Shown one piece after another: positions 41,930 to 53,134 of a DNA stretch of 64,000 nt. Below the pieces are notes generated by a model. That model had not been told where the DNA came from and ran no database searches. It was given only the letters and a program-made list of their open reading frames with translations. The translations under genes were made by a program, and so were the position numbers. The stretch's first letter is position 1. Each line of letters begins with the position of its first letter. Source of the stretch: Branchiostoma floridae (taxonomy: Eukaryota; Chordata; Leptocardii; Amphioxiformes; Branchiostomatidae); contig NC_049979.1 of NCBI RefSeq assembly GCF_000003815.2, forward strand, positions 6,905,735 through 6,969,734. Reading direction: 5' to 3'.

Positions 41930-42787
41930 ATGTTTGGTCTATCTTTGATCATACTGGTTTCATACTTGTCCTAGTTCGTTTTTATATAGTCGTACCCTTT
42001 GAGTAATGCCTACTTCCAATCAAGCAACCGATCTTTAATGCAAATATATACATGTACCATTCTATCACGTTATAATGACAGGACGACGTAGGCATACATA
42101 ACCATATGTTACAAGTCTAAAAAGTGAATTGCTTTTGTTCGTCAATACGGAATGTTAATTGCGTCACACCAATAAAAGACACATTAATATCGAGAGATTA
42201 AAAAAAACATGTGCGTTTTCTCCCACAGCCAATGAAGCACAGGTATGTAGGCACGCGGAAAATGGATGTGGGAACGCAACAAACCTCATTAGAAAAGCAA
42301 CCTTGTCCGATAATACCGAACAGCTATATCTAGGACGCAGAATTAAGTGCCCGACAGTACGCCTTCTGTTATCAGTAAGTAAACTGTGTGCCGGCTAATA
42401 TGATGGCTGATGCTGATACAAAACGTGGCAAATATTACCTTCCTTTATTAGATATGGAGCAGCCCGAGATATCTAGCATCCACCACGCCTTCTTACGGGT
42501 GGTACGGGAATCGTATAATTCGGAAAACTGGCCTGGGGAGTCTTACTTATGCAACTCAGGTTTCCAAGGCGACATGTAACTCTGCAAGTAGAGGTTAGGT
42601 TCCGGCTGGTTTTTCTTTACTTTTTTCGGTAAAGAAGAAGCGCTCTTGGTAGAATCGCAAATTCAATTTATCATTTGTGCAATATGTGTAGATTTATTAT
42701 TTTTCAACTGAATTGTTCTTAAAACGAACTTATGACATAAAAAGGTATCAAGTCTGAAACCTCGTCTTCTAACCCATACCTGCGGAG
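41930..42787. other. Intergenic, actin to secreted-protein gene
   Basis: Contains one end of a foldback-element family (TAACTCTGCAAGTAGAGGTT at about 42578). A 60-codon ATG ORF at 42400-42579 has no supporting signal. Nothing else is recognised. Confidence 0.45.
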
Positions 42788-42788
42788 A

Positions 42789-42829
42789 TGACGTCACAGT
42801 TTACGTCACGCCACCATCGTAATATAAGA
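42789..42829 (+). promoter_or_regulatory. Promoter of the secreted-protein gene: CRE sites and TATA-like box
   Basis: A full palindromic CRE TGACGTCA (42789-42796), a near-CRE TTACGTCA (42801-42808) and TATAAGA (42823-42829) lie in 41 bp. A start about 30 bp downstream fits a short 5' UTR before the ATG at 42887. It also argues against the in-frame ATG at 42788, which lies upstream of this TATA. Confidence 0.5.
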
Positions 42830-42886
42830 TGCAGCACAACAAAGACTGACCACTTCATTCTACGCTACGCTTTGTCGTCTGGGGAA

Positions 42887-45800
42887 ATGCGTATGAGAAT
42901 GCCAATGACCCTTCTTTCCCGCCTTGTCCTGTTGCTGCTGAGTGTGTGCGGGTCGGCCCGCGGCAATGTCACTCCGCTGAGTACAGCGGACTGCTGGCCC
43001 GGTGCTGTTGCGACGTCCTCCCCGCTGAGCGGCCACAGTGTCCCTGACGTCGTCTTTTCGACGTTCGCGGGCATTGAGGCTGTTCTGAGGACGCAGGCAC
43101 AGGTGTTGTCCCTACAGGAGACGCGGGATGACGGCGCCACCGTCAGTAGGTACTGTTTCACGTCCCCGTCACCATGGCGGAAGCAACAGCAGGTCTGCAC
43201 GCGTTGAGCATTTCTTAATCGAAAACTTAAATTCGTGGTGCAATGGGTTCTCTTGGCCGCTATATCTATTACTACCAGTATTTTGTGTATTTTTCTCTTC
43301 TTACGTTAAATTTCAGTGGCTTACGCTATAGACTTTTTATCTGATGTTTTTTGTCCACATTTTTATGAAAATTGTTGGTGGGTGATATACACGTCGTAGC
43401 GCTGCTTATCATACGACTACGCACTTCCAAATAATGAATTTGTCCCCCGCCTTTTTAACGTCTAAGACTTTCTGAGCCAAATCAGCCAGTTTCGTGACGA
43501 GGCGTTTACGTACTTTTTAAACTGTTCTGTGAAGGCCATCCGACGTACCAGACGGTATCCATGCTGGCCGATCCGCTGCCCGGATACTCTCCACCGCCGG
43601 CTACTGCGCAGGTGCCGCTCATAACGGTGGATGTGGAAAACGGACAGCTGGTCGGAACGGACGTCTTCACCGGTCAGACCATGTCGGAATATACGTCACT
43701 CCCTGTCACAAATGTCAGGTGATTGTGGTTCTATATTACACTATGAGAGGTAATTGACTTTATGTAATTTTCGTAACTGCGAAGTTGCTTGTACGAAACT
43801 TCTTTGAAAGTACTTGTTTTCGATTGCCTATGTGATAATTTCAAAAGTCCATGCCCTTATTTGTCTTTAAGACTTGAAGGTCCTCTGCCCGCCATCCATG
43901 AATCCGTGTTATGTTAGAAAACCGTAGTGTCCATACCAACCGGAAAAATAAATAGATATAAGTAAAAGAATCGTCTTCTTGAGTCCACAAGTCGTAACAG
44001 CCCAGTTTTATGATATTTTTCTCTAAAAAAGGAACAATATGTCAAATCTCAGGTTTACGTACCACGTGACTTCCACGTCGGCCTCATTCTCAGCTCTTGG
44101 TAGTTACGTCATCGGCAATGCGACCTTCAGCGTCCGTGCCCTGACAACAAGGGACGGAAAGGTTAGTTAGTCACGTCTGTTTGCGCTTTATCGTTCTGAA
44201 TATTGACAGATGAAAAAGACAACTTGGATCGAAAGAACAGAATACGCCAGCAACATTACTATTCAAAACTTACTTCAATTGTAGTGGGCTACGCACGCCC
44301 TTAACAAAGCAGATGGGTGATTTTTGTATGAGCTAATCCCAAAAGTGCTTTCTTGGCCTTTTTTCGTGTGAACAAATAAAGTGTCCTTTTATTTTTAAGC
44401 ATCGTTGAAAACTTCTGTACGGCTAGGTGATAAGATACGCAAAAAACAGTTACTCAAGCAGCTGGATATGGTTTTGAAAACGATTTGACCTTTTCTAAAA
44501 TCATCTCCAGTTGCTTGAGTAACTGCTTTTTGGCGCATTTACCATGTTGCTACCAAATCAAGGAAAGTGAAGCTGCTGTCTTTGGCTTAAGTCACATTTC
44601 CAAAGCGGGGCCCGGCCGGGATGTTTAAAAAAGCGAGAAATCAAACTGTATACCTAGAAATATATACAGATCATTCTCATGAATCTTATTTTGTCATTTT
44701 GTGTATTTTGATGTCTTTAATATCATTCTTTTCGCTCCCGAAAGCTGCCCGGCCGGGCCCCGCTATGGAAATGTGACCTAAGCATTTATCAGCCTATCAC
44801 GGTAGTGAAACCATTTCCCTTGTTGCTACCACGACAGTTCTCGGTGACGGGCACGTCCCCCTCCCCGCTACCGTTCCGTGACATCGAGCGGCAGTTCTAT
44901 ATCCCCGCACCGCAGGGCGTGTACGGGGAGACCGTGGGCAGGGTGGGGCTGGAGGACACGGTGTTCCAGTCCCCCACCCTGACCGTCTGTACGGACGACT
45001 GGGGCGTGCAGGCCGGTCTGCAGATATCTGGGACAGTAGATCTGCCGTCACTTGCGGGTAGGTAACGTACTTGCAATTTCGGCGAACTGGGAGCAACAGT
45101 GCGGAGAGATGTGTAGTAGAGAGATAGATAAGGCTGATAGTTTGTGACGGACGAAAGTCGACTTGAAGGACGATAACATATACAAGTTAGAATTCTGAAA
45201 ATCGCGCGGTGCAAAACAGTATATTATGATTCCGCAGATAAAATGTCATGCGTACTCATTTGGTCCATTCACGATTCCATTTCGACCGCAACTTTCAACA
45301 GCTAACAACTTGATCTGTGATCTCACATGTCCCCGGCCAGGTGTACCAACCTACATCGATGTCGTCGTCAGACTGACAGATGGGAGATACCATTTGTCCA
45401 CGGGTGTGATCGTGGAGAGTCAGTCTCTTCAGGGTCTGGTCCACACAGTTACAGGACAGGACATTCCCTTCCTTTCAGCTATCGCCACCCCCGGATTTGG
45501 GGTAAGTGTATGTTACCACGTTTGCATGCTTAGAGTGACTTCTTACTTCCAGCATATTCCCACTGGTATTACGAAACAGACCCGTTTAAATGTTTGCACT
45601 GACTTGAACGCGATGACATACAGTACTTCACCTTATGAAAATGAAGCGACCTATCTAGGCCCAGGGTGTCCTATTCTCCACAGGTTGGTCTGTCATTTGC
45701 CGACAACGAGACCAATCTTTTGGGGACTCCATGCCTAGGATACAGGGAGGAGCCGCTGGCCTCGGAGCTTGGCCACACCGTACCCAAGGATCTGCACATG

Positions 45801-48800
45801 GTTCTGAGGGCGCAGCTGCCGCCGGACTGTGGTGGAGAGACATTCTGTCAAGTGTCAAAGGTCTGTCGTACAATGCTATCGTAATATCCATAGTTACTAC
45901 TCTCCAAGCAGAGGTTAGGCACCGGCTGTTTTTGACGTTTTGAATCGTTTTTATCGTGCTTTCTATTGTGTACTCTTTCTTGATGTCTCGAGCCCTTAGG
46001 CAGCAAGACATCAAGAAATGGTACAAAATAGAAAGCACGATAAAAACGACTAAAACGTCAAAGAACAGCCGGAGCCTATTCTCTGTTTGGAGAGTACATA
46101 GTTACATAGTTTTATTCAATTTATCAGACGGCTTGCTGAGGGTGTGCACCTGCCCGTTCTGTGAGAGAAATGAATACAATTTAGATATCGGTTGCTTCAG
46201 ATGCTGCTGGGCGACGACACCGCGCTTCTGCTGACCGGAAAGATGTCCGCGGCCTCCATTGCCGTCAGCGGCGGGTTACAGGACGTCAGCGTGGGGGCAC
46301 TGACCTTCAGCTCCGTGGGACTTTTCATGGAGGTAAGCAAGGAGGATGGTGCTGTTTTTTTAAGCGAGAGGTTAACTTCATTCCACTAAAAGTACATCAA
46401 CTTAGATCTAGCGAACAACATCCTGTTTCCTTTCAATGACTGTTCCGGTTTTGTAGTTCTCACGCGGACGCACGGCCACCTATGGACTTGGTTTCCAAGT
46501 GGGGATGCAGTTCCCCGTCCAAGGCACGGTGGCTCACGTGCACGGGACGTCCAGCACACAGTACCTGAATGTTGGCGGGAAACTGCGCTGGCTTGTGGGA
46601 ACTCCGACCATCGGCGGTGCCCTTTACATGAGGGGAGTCTGGGAACGAGCTTTTGGTATAGACTTCTTGTCGTTCGGCAACATCAATATGGGGTGAGTGC
46701 ATATTATAACTTGGGCACTTACTACCCTTTCAAGTCAACTTACTAGCATTGCCAAAGGTGTTTCTCGAATGGCTCCTCCACGAATGAAATTTTCTACGCA
46801 GTGCACGTTTTCGAAAACTAGAATTATGACATCAAGTCGTTACGTACACTGAATGTCTTACCTTAGCCTTAGGACACTCTACTTCTTGAAGTTCTTTGGA
46901 GACATAAATGGAAATAACTAATGATAGATATTCTTTTATACCTGTACATGTACATTTGTACTTGCAAAACATTATAACATGGCTTTTGCTACTAGTTAAC
47001 GCTGACCACCCTGCCTTCCTTTCCTGACAGCTTGCAGTTCACTGTTGGCGCCCCGTTACCGACTGGCGGAGAGTTCGGCGGCCTGTTACAGCTAGGCTCC
47101 AACTGTTTCTCAAGGGCCGACTACTCCGCAACCGTACGCGAAAACTTTTTATCTTTTTCTTCTTCGTGCATCCCGTCACTATATCTTGTAAATAAAACCA
47201 TATTGGAGCACATTGACATGATTCTCTATGTTGCTCTCATTGCCTTCCTACATTGTACAATGGGACACGGCTCTTCTGTTCCAATCAATCTAGCAATAGG
47301 CGACACTTATAGTACAGTCCAATGTGGTACGTTTCAGTCTTTTGCTTGGTTTCGAGACTCTATCATGAGAATGGCGTGAGCTAGACCATAGCCGTCTAGA
47401 GTGAAAGGCAAGCCCTGCATACTTGTTGTGTGATTGTGACGTAGAGATGATATCTGTAGGGAAACTGCTTTGGTGGCCAAGTCTACGTCGAACTGAGCAG
47501 TCATCCGGACGACAACTACTTCTATGGGCGGATTGAAGCGGTCACTCTGCAGAAACTGCTGCGGGTGTTCGGGTCGGACTTCCAGATGCCCACGTCCATC
47601 GGAAACTCGGGCTTTCCGACGGGACTGGAGGTGTGGTTCCTTCTCTCTGTGGACTTTTGCCCGTCTTTCTTTTTTCATTGAATCGTCTCCCTTTTTAATC
47701 AAGACTTTTCTACTGGTATATTATGTTGGGCGTTGCAAGAAACACGAGTACGAAAGAGAAGCAAATATATGTCCTGGGCCGGTGAATACGAACCGTTATT
47801 GCTTTCCCTACCCCTCATACATGCTCAAATCACCTGTTGTCCTCCCCTCCAGGCGTCCGGTGCCGTACGTGAGGTTGATCTGACGTCCACTGGCGGTCCG
47901 CTCATCCCTATCGGCCTGACGCTCACAGGCAAGATCGCCGTCTTCGGCCTCGCGCTGGACTCCGTGCTGAGGATGTCGCCTACATCAGTACGCTCTTCCT
48001 ATGTGAACACCTTTGGAAATATTGATAATAAACGGGCCACAAGTAGTTCCGGTCATTTGATTCAAGCATGGCCATTATACCCCTTAATTGCACACCCCAT
48101 TTGCCAGTGCATTTCGTGCAATTATCCGAATGGTGCAGCAAAGCGAAGTTATTAAGCTGGACCGCACTACCACGGGATTTAGAGATTTCGTGCAAATAAC
48201 AGAAGTGTGCGATTATCCGTTGTGCAATTGCTTCTACTGTATAGATATTCTATATATATTTTCCGTACAGTGACAGAATAGTTTTAGGGTAACGGATCTA
48301 TCTAACTCATGATCTCTTCTATTTTGTGTGTACGAAACACATAGATGAGAGTGAGAGAACAAAATACAGCGTCTTTCTTGTGTGGTTCTAGCTGCTGGGT
48401 GCAATTCGGTTGGACCCGCTCAACTTGGGAAACTTCGTCGTGCTCACCAGGGCTAGAGGTGACAGCACGGCTGGGCCCATCATGCATCTGGAGACTCGCA
48501 TGTTGCCTTCATTTGTCCTGGACGTACGTGTTTGTTTGTTTGTTTGTTTGTGTGTTTATTTGCATTGGTGGACACCTCCCGGGCCCCAAGTATTCATTTC
48601 TATACTGGTGCACTACTTCTTGATGTAACGTTACAGATGTGCCCTGTGCGGCAGAGACTCTCATTCTCGTATAGGACTGTTTATTCACAGTCGACGCTGT
48701 TGGGCTGATATCAATTAGGATTTTATCATGGTCAATATCCACCGAAGGAGGCCGTACTACTACTGTTGCGTGTTGACCACAGGTCCACATCCAGGGGTCC

Positions 48801-51800
48801 TGTCAGCTGTTCGGGGTGAGCCATGACCTGAACCTGACGCTGTCCGACGCGCGGTTAGAGGCGCGGGTACATCAGAACCTGTTCGGTCTGTTCGACACGG
48901 AGCTGTACCTGTCCGCACCGTTCGGGGGTGACGTCACCAGCCTGCCCTTCACGGCCAGGGTCACGTTCAAGACCGGAATCGACCAGGTGTGTTTAACGTT
49001 AGTTCGCCTTTATCCGCGGGATAACCTATATCCGTTGTTTTTAAAAACAGTGTATTTAGGAATATTGTCGATAAATATTGGTTTCAGATTAGAAAAATAT
49101 TGCAGATTGAAACCACATTTTTCAAAACAACGGATATATGTCCAACAGCGGATAAAGGTGAGCTAGTGTTACATGCTGTTCAAACACATGTAGAAAACAT
49201 CAAAGTTTTTCTTATGTCATCTCGAGAGGAAATGTCGTGATTTTTTGCTACATGTACTTGCTTCAAACTGCATTGACAACATTGCTTCTCGCCGCTATAT
49301 GTAACCGATGTTAGGGCAGCAAAACGTCAGCAGGTGAGATTAACTGGTTGTGTAAAAGAAAACTCCTATGTCCTATGATCTACCAACCTGATGAAATTAT
49401 TTTCGGTTATATATTTCAGCTAGTGGATCAGATATCTAGGTGGTTGGACACTGCCTTCAACGATGCCCACAGTGCCCTGCGCAGAGCGAGGGACGACGTG
49501 GCCGCCGCCAAACTCGAGTGTCAGCGAGTCCTGGACATCCAGTGCGAGAACTGCATGTACGTAGAATAGCCTTGAACATGATAACGATACGGCTGTCAGA
49601 AAAAAAATTAATTTTTTTCCATAAGCTCATATTATGAAATCATCGCATTTACCTCCGGTAAAGGTCCAGGGTCGGACACATTACCTGAGTTTCTGTAATT
49701 CACTGTATTGACCGCCCAAGAGACAACCAGTAACATGTCCATTGACACGTATAAAAAAAGAGACAGAAAACAAATGTCTTATTCATGTAATGTTTGGGCA
49801 ATGATAACACACCGAAACAGATTATTGAATCACATCATCGTTGGTACCCCAACTTTCTGCCGCCAAAAGGCTTTTTCCCGCCACAAGCTTAGTGACGAAT
49901 CAATGTTTAATCCGCTTGCTTTTTTCAATGTGAATGGGGTCTATGTCTTTCTTTGAAAGGACTATGAGATGTCAGCAGGCAGCAGACGACTGTAACGGTT
50001 TCTTCGACGACGTCGGTAACTTTATCGTGGACACCGCCAGCACGGTCGGCGATTGGTTCGTGGAGGCGGGGAACACCATCGCGGACGGAGCGGTGGCGGC
50101 GTGGAATGAGGTGGAGGACTTCTTCAGCAGCTGGGGGCGCCGGCGCAGGCGCGCTGCTCTCCGATTGGCACAAAGGTAACATGATGTAACTGCATCATCC
50201 GCAACGGTTTATTTGCAAATTTTACCCCAACTGCTTATGAAATATCAATGCGCTTAACCCATAGCACCAACCCATAAACACAACAAAATTTCCTTAGTGC
50301 ACCCAGGCAATGAAAGTATTGACCAAATCAAGGCAACTTTCTTCTAGCAGTTACTCAAGCAACTTAGTATGATTTTGAAAAACTTGATATGGTTTTCCCA
50401 TTTCTTGAGTAACTGCTATGTATGGCATATCTTGTCACCTATCTGTGTCTACCCTTATGCCAAAGAGCAGTTACTCAAGCAACTAGATATGTTTTTGGAA
50501 ACGGTCAGACGTTTCCGATAGTATCCACTATCTTTCGTCAGTCACACTGAGGTGATCTGGAAGAAGCTGGTTTTTATGCCTGTGTCTAACCTTCATTGAC
50601 AAATAAGGCAACTTTCTATCCTGCCCATGCTGCCGGTGTCATTACGAAGGTCCGACCAGACTCGCTTCAACCTGCTTTGTGACGGACTAGTGGACTACGG
50701 GTGCCAGGCGGTGAGCCACCTGTGCCAGGGCTCGTGTATCGCCGTGGAGTTTGTGGCCCAGGGCACCTGCAACATACTGGACGTCGCCACGGGCACCCTG
50801 AACCTGGTGGAGGCCACCAGCGGCTGGGTGGAGCTCGCCGTCAACTGGCTCATGGACATCTTCCAGGTAATACCGAACAGCTGACTCACCATTTTTTTTC
50901 TATACAGTGTTTGGCTTCGAAAATCAGGGCGGTCCAGACCGTTGGAGTAAAGATAACGTCACATTTCCAAACCGGGGCCCAACCGGAATATTTGTGGAAA
51001 CGAAAAATAGAGATGTATACGTAAAATATACACAAATAATGCACACGACTATTCTTTTCACGTTTTGTGTAGTAAATGTGACGCAGGCCTAATTCGTAAT
51101 TGCTTAAGGTCTAAGATAGAGCGCCATAAAACTGAAGCAAACTCCAAAATCTTTACAATATTTCCAATTTCCTTCATAGCTGCACGAGGTGCGCTTCGAC
51201 ACAACGCTGAATGTCAATAGTCTGGACAATACGTACATCCGCACCTACCTGGACCTGACGGTTTTCGGACAGGTAAAACAGCAACAAAACTGATTACACT
51301 TGTCACTTAACATACTGGTCATCATCTGTTTTAGGACTGTCAAATTTACTTAAATAAACGGAAATCAGACTTTCCCGAAGACATTATACCAATACCAGTA
51401 CATGAATCTTGAAAGCATGATTCATATACAATATACTAGTATATGTCAACATACATTACTACTGTAAGTGCTTACCGATCTTGCATTCAACCATCCACGA
51501 GCACTTGTTAAAATAAAAGGAACATGGCCAATAAAAAAGAGGTAGGAAACAAGACCCGCCCATATGTGTAATACAAGGTAAATCTGTTGCTATTCCAGCG
51601 CACATCCCTGGATCTTGAGGTGAACTTCTCGGACATCCCGGGCTCTGTTGTCAGGATCGCACAGGCCGCTCTCAACTTCTTTAAGGACCTGTTCAACCTA
51701 CGGCGCATGCGCCACGGTCCTGGGTATTACCTGTCACAGGAGTACGCCACCAAGGACAAAATATTCGGTGAGTCTCTGTCTGTCTGTCTGTCTGTCTGTC

Positions 51801-51814
51801 TGTTTATCTATCTC

Positions 51815-51849
<35 letters not shown>

Positions 51850-52757
51850 GAGAGTGTGTGTGTGTGTGTGAGTGTGTTTGTTTGTGTACGTGCGCGCGCG
51901 CGCGTGTGTGTACGTGTGTACATGTGTGTGTGTCTATGTATGTGTGTCTTTGGCCGTAACCTGCGGAATTCACAAACACTGACCTTACCTACCTTCCGCA
52001 CTACAAGATTCCGCAACAGTCCGGTACCATCAATGCTAAGGCTTCTCAACGAGAAAAAATGACAATGTTTATGAACTGTAAACTATGTACTATGTTTTTA
52101 TTCATGTTAGATGAACTACCCAAACAGCAATACTTTCCGAGATCATTTGTTTTAATGTGCAATCACGTGCTAGAAATTGATTGTGTATGTTAATTATATT
52201 AAGTAAGCAGAGACTTTTTTAATGTACAACAAGTCACAATTCAGCCCCTGGCTGCCAGTACTTTGTTTTACTCATAAACCATTTTTGATTGATTGATTGA
52301 TTGATTGATGTGTCTGTGTCTGCATGTGTGTGTGTGTTACAGAGAGAGTGTGTGTGTGTGCGCGCGCGTGTGTGTACATGTGTGTGTGTCTGTGTGTGTG
52401 TCTGTGTACTTGTGTATGTGTGTGTGTGTGTATGCGTGTGTGTGTCTGTGTCTGTGTACGTATATGAACGTGAGTGGACCGGTTGGAACAGCAATATATA
52501 GTACACTGTATAGTGTATAGATGAAGCCAATGTTTCAAATAAAGAATAGCCGCACAACATGCAAAGTATCAGTCACAGGAGTCCGTATTACTTGCGTATT
52601 GACATACTCGTATTCTAGCTCAGGTAAACTCTTAGCCCGATGAAGCATGTAGTCTTGAACTATTACACATGTCAAGCGTGCCTAACAATGTTGCAATTCT
52701 TTCACAGAGAGGGCGTATGCAGATATGATGATGAAGAGGCACCAGCAGCAGGGCTGA
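42887..52757 (+). CDS. Unrecognised large secreted protein (about 19 exons, about 1,030 aa)
   Basis: Exon 1 is 42887 to about 43149 (end uncertain). Exons 2-19: 43535-43718, 44053-44161, 44838-45057, 45341-45501, 45684-45860, 46201-46332, 46457-46692, 47031-47133, 47460-47630, 47853-47987, 48392-48523, 48783-48986, 49420-49556, 49960-50175, 50650-50866, 51180-51272, 51599-51767, 52708-52757. Exons 2-19 join in frame (2,846 nt). Visible: a signal peptide ([18 protein letters not shown]); about 600 residues of Gly/aliphatic beta-like sequence with few Cys and several N-glycosylation sites (NVT, NAT, NLT, NFS); five [VL]FG motifs followed by alternating hydrophobics; an amphipathic helical, Cys-containing segment; a basic [10 protein letters not shown] furin-like site; a second Cys-rich part ([18 protein letters not shown]); and a short tail ending [10 protein letters not shown]. 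No transmembrane anchor is seen. The GC-rich exons contrast with AT-rich introns. Likely extracellular and proteolytically processed, function unknown. I know no family for it. Confidence 0.8.
44446..44535. repeat. Dispersed short repeat, palindromic copy
   Basis: CAGTTACTCAAGCAGCTGGA and its inverse CTCCAGTTGCTTGAGTAACTG face each other over a short spacer, so this copy can fold back. It belongs to the family at 678, 30391, 50340 and 57438. It lies in intron 3 of the secreted-protein gene. Confidence 0.75.
44588..44781. mobile_element. TIR element of about 194 bp with GC-rich ends
   Basis: The left end TAAGTCACATTTCCAAAGCG continues into GGGCCCGGCCGGG; the right end is the inverse, CCGGCCGGGCCCCGCTATGG then AAATGTGACCTAA. 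It has no ORF. A diverged relative is at 50955-51084. Confidence 0.75.
45898..46096. mobile_element. Foldback element, arms about 90 bp
   Basis: TACTCTCCAAGCAGAGGTTA through TCTTGATGTCT is matched by the inverse AGACATCAAGAAATGG through TTTGGAGAGTA, over a spacer of about 14 bp. The ends (CTCTCCAAGCAGAG) recur at 42578, 52941 and 59421. It lies in intron 6 of the secreted-protein gene. Confidence 0.8.
50340..50590. repeat. Dispersed short repeat, two partial copies
   Basis: AGCAGTTACTCAAGCAACT occurs at about 50346 and 50467, the second followed by GGTCAGACGTTTCCGATAGT and TCTTTCGTCAGTCACACTGA. This is the reverse orientation of the 678 copy. It lies in intron 15 of the secreted-protein gene. 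Confidence 0.7.
50955..51084. mobile_element. TIR element, relative of 44588-44781
   Basis: Begins ACGTCACATTTCCAAACCGG then GGCCCAACCGG and ends AGTAAATGTGACGC. The right GC-rich arm is lost. Confidence 0.55.
51770..51960. repeat. (CTGT)n and (GT)n microsatellites
   Basis: Short CTGT repeats lead into long GT runs with a GCGCGCG core near 51893. It lies in the last intron of the secreted-protein gene. The Cys/Val-rich ORFs across it are artefacts. Confidence 0.9.
52285..52475. repeat. (GATT)n and (GT)n microsatellites
   Basis: GATT repeats (about 52288-52307) followed by long GT-rich tracts, in the last intron of the secreted-protein gene. Confidence 0.9.
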
Positions 52758-52892
52758 AGAACGTCAGTAATCAGCTAGTAGAATCCTGAAACTAGCGAAA
52801 GGAAATTGTTGTGTCACTGTGTTGGTCTTGCTGTGACGTGTACCCAGAAGTACGGCGTTATTGTTTAGTTCTCACAACACAGCAATAATACT

Positions 52893-52898
52893 AATAAA
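52893..52898 (+). promoter_or_regulatory. Poly(A) signal of the secreted-protein gene
   Basis: AATAAA 136 bp after the stop codon. Confidence 0.6.
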
Positions 52899-52940
52899 AT
52901 ACGTATATGTATCTCTACATGAATTTTCTCTTTGACCTGT

Positions 52941-53134
52941 TCTCTCCAAGCAGAGATTGCTAGGGAAGATTGTGACCTTCTTATCAGATGACCCGTTTTA
53001 CTGTCTGTCGGCCCCATCAACTGCATACTGGAACTAACGCTGATGGCCGCAGTGGATGTGTCACGTCAGGCAGACAGAAAACGGGTCAGATGATAAGAAG
53101 GTCAGGTCACAATCTTCCCCCACCAACCTCTGAT
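52941..53134. mobile_element. Foldback element, arms about 70 bp
   Basis: TCTCTCCAAGCAGAGATTGC through GACCTTCTTATCAGATGACC is matched by the inverse CGGGTCAGATGATAAGAAGG through CACAATCTTCC...CCTCTGA. Same end motif as 45898-46096, but a different interior. Confidence 0.75.

Noticed and set aside
42400-42579. 60-codon ORF upstream of the secreted-protein gene
   Set aside because: No splice signals, family features or promoter; the length is expected by chance.
42788-42886. Upstream in-frame ATG of the secreted-protein gene
   Set aside because: It lies before the TATA-like box and would place 33 residues ahead of the signal peptide.
51648-52560. Cys/Val- and His/Thr-rich ORFs
   Set aside because: Translations of GT and CTGT microsatellites in the last intron of the secreted-protein gene.
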